A stretch of DNA of 14,772 nt, taken from the NCBI GenBank assembly GCA_023433965.1, contig JAEYTQ010000117.1:1-14772 (forward strand), given 5' to 3'. The notes beneath the pieces are model-generated. The model searched no databases and was not told the DNA's origin. It saw nothing but the letters and a program-made list of their open reading frames with translations. A program made the translations under genes and the position numbers. This stretch comes from Pseudomonadota bacterium. Lineage in GTDB: Bacteria > Pseudomonadota > Alphaproteobacteria > Rhizobiales > Xanthobacteraceae. Shown here piece by piece: positions 11,898 through 14,772 of this stretch (position 1 is its first letter; the number at the start of each line of letters is the position of its first letter).

Positions 11898-12755
11898 TCA
11901 ACCGCGCTGGTCGAGATGGGCGCGGAGCTCGTCGATCGACGCAAAGCGCATCATGCCCTCCGGCATCTGCGCCTCGATCGAGCCGTCGGAATAAAGCGAA
12001 TAGGCCATGCCGTCGACGACGCCGGATTTGAGCACCGTCACGGGCGGCTGCTCGACCGGTGGCGGCGGTTCTGGGGCAGGCGCTGGGGCGGTCTCCGCAA
12101 GGGATGAAGGCGAGCGCGGCGGCGGGCGGCGCGAGCCGCCGGGCGGCTCCGACGGCCGCGAACGATCCGGCTTCGGCCAGGCAACGTCGAAGCTCGCCGG
12201 CGGCATGTTCGGGGCCTCACCGGGCTCGGCAGGCATCTGCGGCGGCGCAGCTTCGACCGGCTTCGCCTCTGCGCGTTCGCGCTCCTTGCGCGAGGTCGAG
12301 GCGAACAGCAGGTTGCGCCGGCGCGGCGCATCAGCCGCGGCCGGCGGCGCAGCAGCGTCCACATCCTGCGGTCCCTCGGCGCGCGGTCGCTCGCGCGCAG
12401 CAGCTTCGCTCTGCCATGGCGGCGGACTTGCGTGGGGCGGTGGCGGTGCCGGCTCGACTCTCGGCGTCGCAGCAGCGATCGGCTCGGGCGCGCCGGCGCC
12501 CGGCACGGCGAGCCCCGGCAGCACGGGCCTGACCCGGACTTCGGACGGCGCACCGGCCAGCCGCCGCGCGATGCCCTTCAATTCGAGCAGCACCAGATGC
12601 AGGCCGACCAGTAACATTCCGGAGCAGACGCCAATGGCGCCGGAGATTATGAGGGTCCCGCCGAGGCTGAATTCCCTGATCGTCAGGCCGAAAATGATCG
12701 CAAGGAGACCCGCCAGGGCGGCGCAGATCCCCACGATCAACAATGCCAAATTCAT
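11898..12755 (-). CDS. Proline-rich two-pass membrane protein of unknown function
   Basis: The protein has 285 residues from the ATG at 12755 (MNLALLIVGICAALAG), preceded by a purine-rich GGGGGTGAG. Two membrane helices (about 3-24 and 33-57) are followed by a long Pro/Ala/Arg-rich, probably disordered region (about 75-235). A short ordered C-terminal segment follows (VVDGMAYSLYSDGSIEAQMPEGMMRFASIDELRAHLDQ). That tail, with its Tyr/Ser-Asp-Gly-Ser-Ile turn, looks like a small beta hairpin plus helix and is probably the conserved functional part. The architecture suggests a membrane anchor with a flexible tether. I do not recognise a named family. It lies 124 bp upstream of mucR on the same strand and could be transcribed with it. 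Confidence 0.75.
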   Translation of the reverse strand: MNLALLIVGICAALAGLLAIIFGLTIREFSLGGTLIISGAIGVCSGMLLVGLHLVLLELKGIARRLAGAPSEVRVRPVLPGLAVPGAGAPEPIAAATPRVEPAPPPPHASPPPWQSEAAARERPRAEGPQDVDAAAPPAAADAPRRRNLLFASTSRKERERAEAKPVEAAPPQMPAEPGEAPNMPPASFDVAWPKPDRSRPSEPPGGSRRPPPRSPSSLAETAPAPAPEPPPPVEQPPVTVLKSGVVDGMAYSLYSDGSIEAQMPEGMMRFASIDELRAHLDQRG

Positions 12756-13084
12756 CGGACTCACCCCCGGCCGCGCATCCACCGCGACAACCGCTACGCC
12801 ACGATACCGTCATACGATGTTCCGCGCCAACGGCCAATTCCAGGCGACGTTCCTAAAGGGAAGGAAATCAGGGACTTATTCACATTCCCTTCAGCTGCGA
12901 CTGGCTACGGCTAAGGCTGCTCTCACCTTCATCGGAATTGTTGCCAAGCGGAATTGCTGCGTCGCATCAGGAATTTACCCATAATGCCCAATTACTTGGT
13001 AATGGAACTGCGCTATACGGACTCCGGGGAGCAGGCCCGCGCGCACCAGCAGGGTCAAGAGGGGATTCCGGGGCACCGATAGCG
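12756..13084. other. 329-base divergent intergenic region
   Basis: No convincing gene is seen. This region separates the proline-rich membrane protein and the glycosyltransferase gene. The stretch from about 12850 to 13010 is AT-richer. It contains a 7-bp inverted repeat AAGGGAA/TTCCCTT (12856-12862 and 12885-12891, 22-nt loop) and a small palindrome ATTAC-TTG-GTAAT (12991-13003). Either could be a regulator site, and AT-rich DNA is what MucR-type proteins bind. No promoter could be assigned with confidence. Confidence 0.5.
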
Positions 13085-14734
13085 ATGACATCCATCACGA
13101 CGTCGGCGATCGACACGCCTATGGGGCGCTCGATCGAACGGACTTGCGACGACCTCGCCATGCTGGTGCTGGCTGCGGTCACCGTCATCGCGGGCTTGAC
13201 CTTCCGCGATTACGGGCTCGGCTGGGACGACTACACGCACGCTGAATATGCCGACCTGCTGTTGCGCATGTTCGGTTCCGGCTTCCAGGACACGGCGGCG
13301 CTCTCCTTCGCCAACCTCTACATGTACGGCGGCGGCTTCGACATGGTCGCGGCCCTCCTGCACAAGGTCATTCCGCTCGAGCTGTTCGAAACGCGCCGTC
13401 TGGTCGGCGCCATGGTCGGCGTGGTCGGGCTCGCGGTGACGTGGCGGCTCGGCCGCCGCGTCGGCGGTCCCCTTGCCGGCCTTGCCGCCCTCCTCCTGCT
13501 CGCGCTCTGCCCGATCTTCTACGGCCACATGTTCATGAACCCGAAGGATGCGCCCTTCGCGGTGGCCATGATCATCCTGATGCTCGGCCTCGTCCGGCTC
13601 GCCGAGGAATATCCGCAGCCGTCACCGCGCACGATCCTGATCGTCGGCCTGGGTGCCGGCCTCGCGCTCGGCTGCCGCGTTCTCGGCGGCCTCGCGCTGG
13701 TCTACGCCATGATCGGCTTCGTGCCGCTATTGCTGGAGGAATTACGCAACGAAGGTTTGCGCGAGTCGGCCCGCCGCTTTGCCCATGTCGTCTATGTGCT
13801 GCTGCCCGGCCTCGTGCTCGGCTACCTCGTGATGGGCCTGATCTGGCCGTGGTCTATCATGCGGCCCGGCAATCCCTTCGAGGCGCTGACTTACTTCTCG
13901 CATTTCTTCGAGAAGCCGTGGAAGGAGATGTTCGACGGCGCGATCGTGTCGGTCCCGGACATGCCCTGGTCCTATCTGCCGACGCTGTTCGCGCTGCAGC
14001 TGCCCGAGGTGATGCTGGTGCTGACGGCGGGCGCGGTGTTCAGCACCTTCGCCATGCTGCCGCGGCGCGAGGTTCCGGCGCGCCGCAAGACAATCCTCCT
14101 GATGCTGACGCTGGCCGCCACACTGCCGCTCGCGATCGCGATGGTGAAGCGCCCGGCGCTCTACAACGGCATCCGCCATTTCGTGTTCGTGATCCCGCCG
14201 ATGGCAGTGCTCGGCGGCGTTGCCTTCGCTTGGACCATGGAGCGCCTGCGTACCAATCACCGCACCTGGCAGCCGGTCGTGCTGGCGACGTTCTGCTTCG
14301 GACTGGCGCTCCCGCTCGCCGAGATGATCCGGCTGCATCCCTATCAGTACACCCATTTCAACCACATCGCGGGCACCGTCCGCGGCGCCGACGACCGCTT
14401 CATGCTCGACTATTGGGGCCTCGCGCTGAAGCAGGCCTCCGACGAACTGCGCGAGCAGCTGGTCGAGCGCCAGGAGGTGCCGCCCGCAAACCGCAAATGG
14501 AAGGTCGCCGTCTGCGGTCCGCAGCGCCCGGCCCAGGTCGCGCTCGGGCCCGATTTCACCATCGGCTGGGATTCCAATGCGGCCGATTTCGCCATGACGC
14601 TCGGCGAGTTCTACTGCAAGGGCCTCACCGCGCCCGTGATGGTCGAGATCAAGCGCGACGACGTGGTATTCGCCCGCGTCTACGACATCCGCGGCCGCGC
14701 CATTTCCGGCCTGCTGTCGATCCCGGCACCGTAA
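13085..14734 (+). CDS. GT39/ArnT-like polytopic membrane glycosyltransferase (GT-C fold)
   Basis: This is a 549-residue inner-membrane protein from the ATG at 13085 (MTSITTSAIDTPMG). The first span (about 24-40) is followed by a periplasmic loop with paired aspartates, GLGWDDYTHAEYADLL (Asp48/Asp49), placed like the catalytic acidic motif of GT-C enzymes. A further conserved-looking MNPKDAPFAVAM (151-162) precedes many hydrophobic helices. The last 130 residues are mostly soluble. GT-C transferases use polyprenyl-phosphate sugars to glycosylate lipid A, polysaccharides or proteins on the outer face of the inner membrane. The acceptor cannot be inferred here. An in-frame start at 12938 adds 49 non-hydrophobic residues and is less likely. 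The Shine-Dalgarno before 13085 is weak. It is a single gene with no polysaccharide cluster visible around it. Confidence 0.85.
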   Translation: MTSITTSAIDTPMGRSIERTCDDLAMLVLAAVTVIAGLTFRDYGLGWDDYTHAEYADLLLRMFGSGFQDTAALSFANLYMYGGGFDMVAALLHKVIPLELFETRRLVGAMVGVVGLAVTWRLGRRVGGPLAGLAALLLLALCPIFYGHMFMNPKDAPFAVAMIILMLGLVRLAEEYPQPSPRTILIVGLGAGLALGCRVLGGLALVYAMIGFVPLLLEELRNEGLRESARRFAHVVYVLLPGLVLGYLVMGLIWPWSIMRPGNPFEALTYFSHFFEKPWKEMFDGAIVSVPDMPWSYLPTLFALQLPEVMLVLTAGAVFSTFAMLPRREVPARRKTILLMLTLAATLPLAIAMVKRPALYNGIRHFVFVIPPMAVLGGVAFAWTMERLRTNHRTWQPVVLATFCFGLALPLAEMIRLHPYQYTHFNHIAGTVRGADDRFMLDYWGLALKQASDELREQLVERQEVPPANRKWKVAVCGPQRPAQVALGPDFTIGWDSNAADFAMTLGEFYCKGLTAPVMVEIKRDDVVFARVYDIRGRAISGLLSIPAP

Positions 14735-14738
14735 GTTT

Positions 14739-14772
14739 CGTCTCCGCAGCCGTAGCGCGGATGAGCGCAAGC
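14739..14772. repeat. Possible start of a dispersed intergenic repeat, cut by the window edge
   Basis: The last bases (…CCGTAGCGCGGATGAGCGCA…) resemble the arm of a GTAGCCCGGATGAGCG-type repeat that I associate with Bradyrhizobium and relatives. The matching arm would lie beyond the window, so this is recognition only. Confidence 0.35.

Noticed and set aside
11774..11944. 57-residue N-terminal extension of MucR
   Set aside because: It overlaps the adjacent membrane-protein gene and lacks similarity to MucR. A good ribosome-binding site precedes the ATG at 11773.
12856..12891. AAGGGAA/TTCCCTT inverted repeat as a terminator
   Set aside because: It has a 7-bp stem with a 22-nt loop and no T-run, and it lies between divergent genes where no transcript is expected to end.
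13742..14770. 342-codon minus-strand open frame
   Set aside because: It is antisense to the glycosyltransferase gene. Its composition is rich in His, Arg and Gln with no domain.
1..14772. CRISPR array, tRNA/rRNA, integrase, transposase or phage genes
   Set aside because: No spaced direct-repeat array, tRNA-like cloverleaf, rRNA segment or mobile-element protein was recognised. The arsenic cluster has no visible attachment site or flanking direct repeat.

Overview
This GC-rich window looks like chromosomal DNA of an alphaproteobacterium of the order Hyphomicrobiales, most likely Bradyrhizobium or a close relative. The evidence is the set of lineage-typical proteins (DUF1491, DUF2336, DUF5330, a MucR/Ros regulator, SufE and a multi-membrane-pass PAS histidine kinase), the CtrA-type TTAA-N7-TTAA box, the FixK-type TTGA-N6-TCAA box, and a roughly 100-bp intergenic inverted repeat of the kind I associate with Bradyrhizobium. 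This assignment comes from recognition and not from a search.

Region 1 (1-4298) is an arsenic-resistance island with two divergent arms. The left arm (minus strand) carries an ArsR repressor and an FAD/NAD(P) monooxygenase-like flavoprotein with a cysteine-rich tail. The right arm (plus strand) carries a second ArsR, a thioredoxin-type arsenate reductase, an ACR3 arsenite efflux permease and a glutaredoxin-type arsenate reductase. Arsenate would be reduced by two unrelated enzymes and pumped out as arsenite. The flavoprotein may act on trivalent or organic arsenicals, or bind them with its tail. Two kinds of palindromic operator candidate are visible. One kind occurs twice around the minus-strand arsR. 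The other covers the -10 element and start codon of the plus-strand arsR, which appears to be leaderless.

Region 2 (4327-7321) holds a lipoprotein and a 62-residue arginine-tailed protein (minus strand), a divergent DUF2336 protein with a CtrA-like box upstream, a DUF1491 protein, and a two-pass membrane microprotein preceded by a FixK/FNR-like box.

Region 3 (7322-10735) holds a DivJ/PleC-like histidine kinase translationally coupled to a membrane-anchored peptidoglycan-binding protein (minus strand), a 368-base non-coding stretch with a strong 13-bp hairpin, and a DUF5330 protein.

Region 4 (10804-14772) holds sufE, a 103-bp inverted repeat, mucR with a degenerate zinc finger, a proline-rich two-pass membrane protein, and a GT39-like membrane glycosyltransferase. 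The window ends in what may be another dispersed repeat.

No tRNA, rRNA, CRISPR array, transposase or integrase was seen. The best candidate for something new is the two-repressor arsenic locus with the Cys-tailed flavoprotein. Secondary candidates are the hairpin at 10091-10127 and the arginine-tailed small protein.
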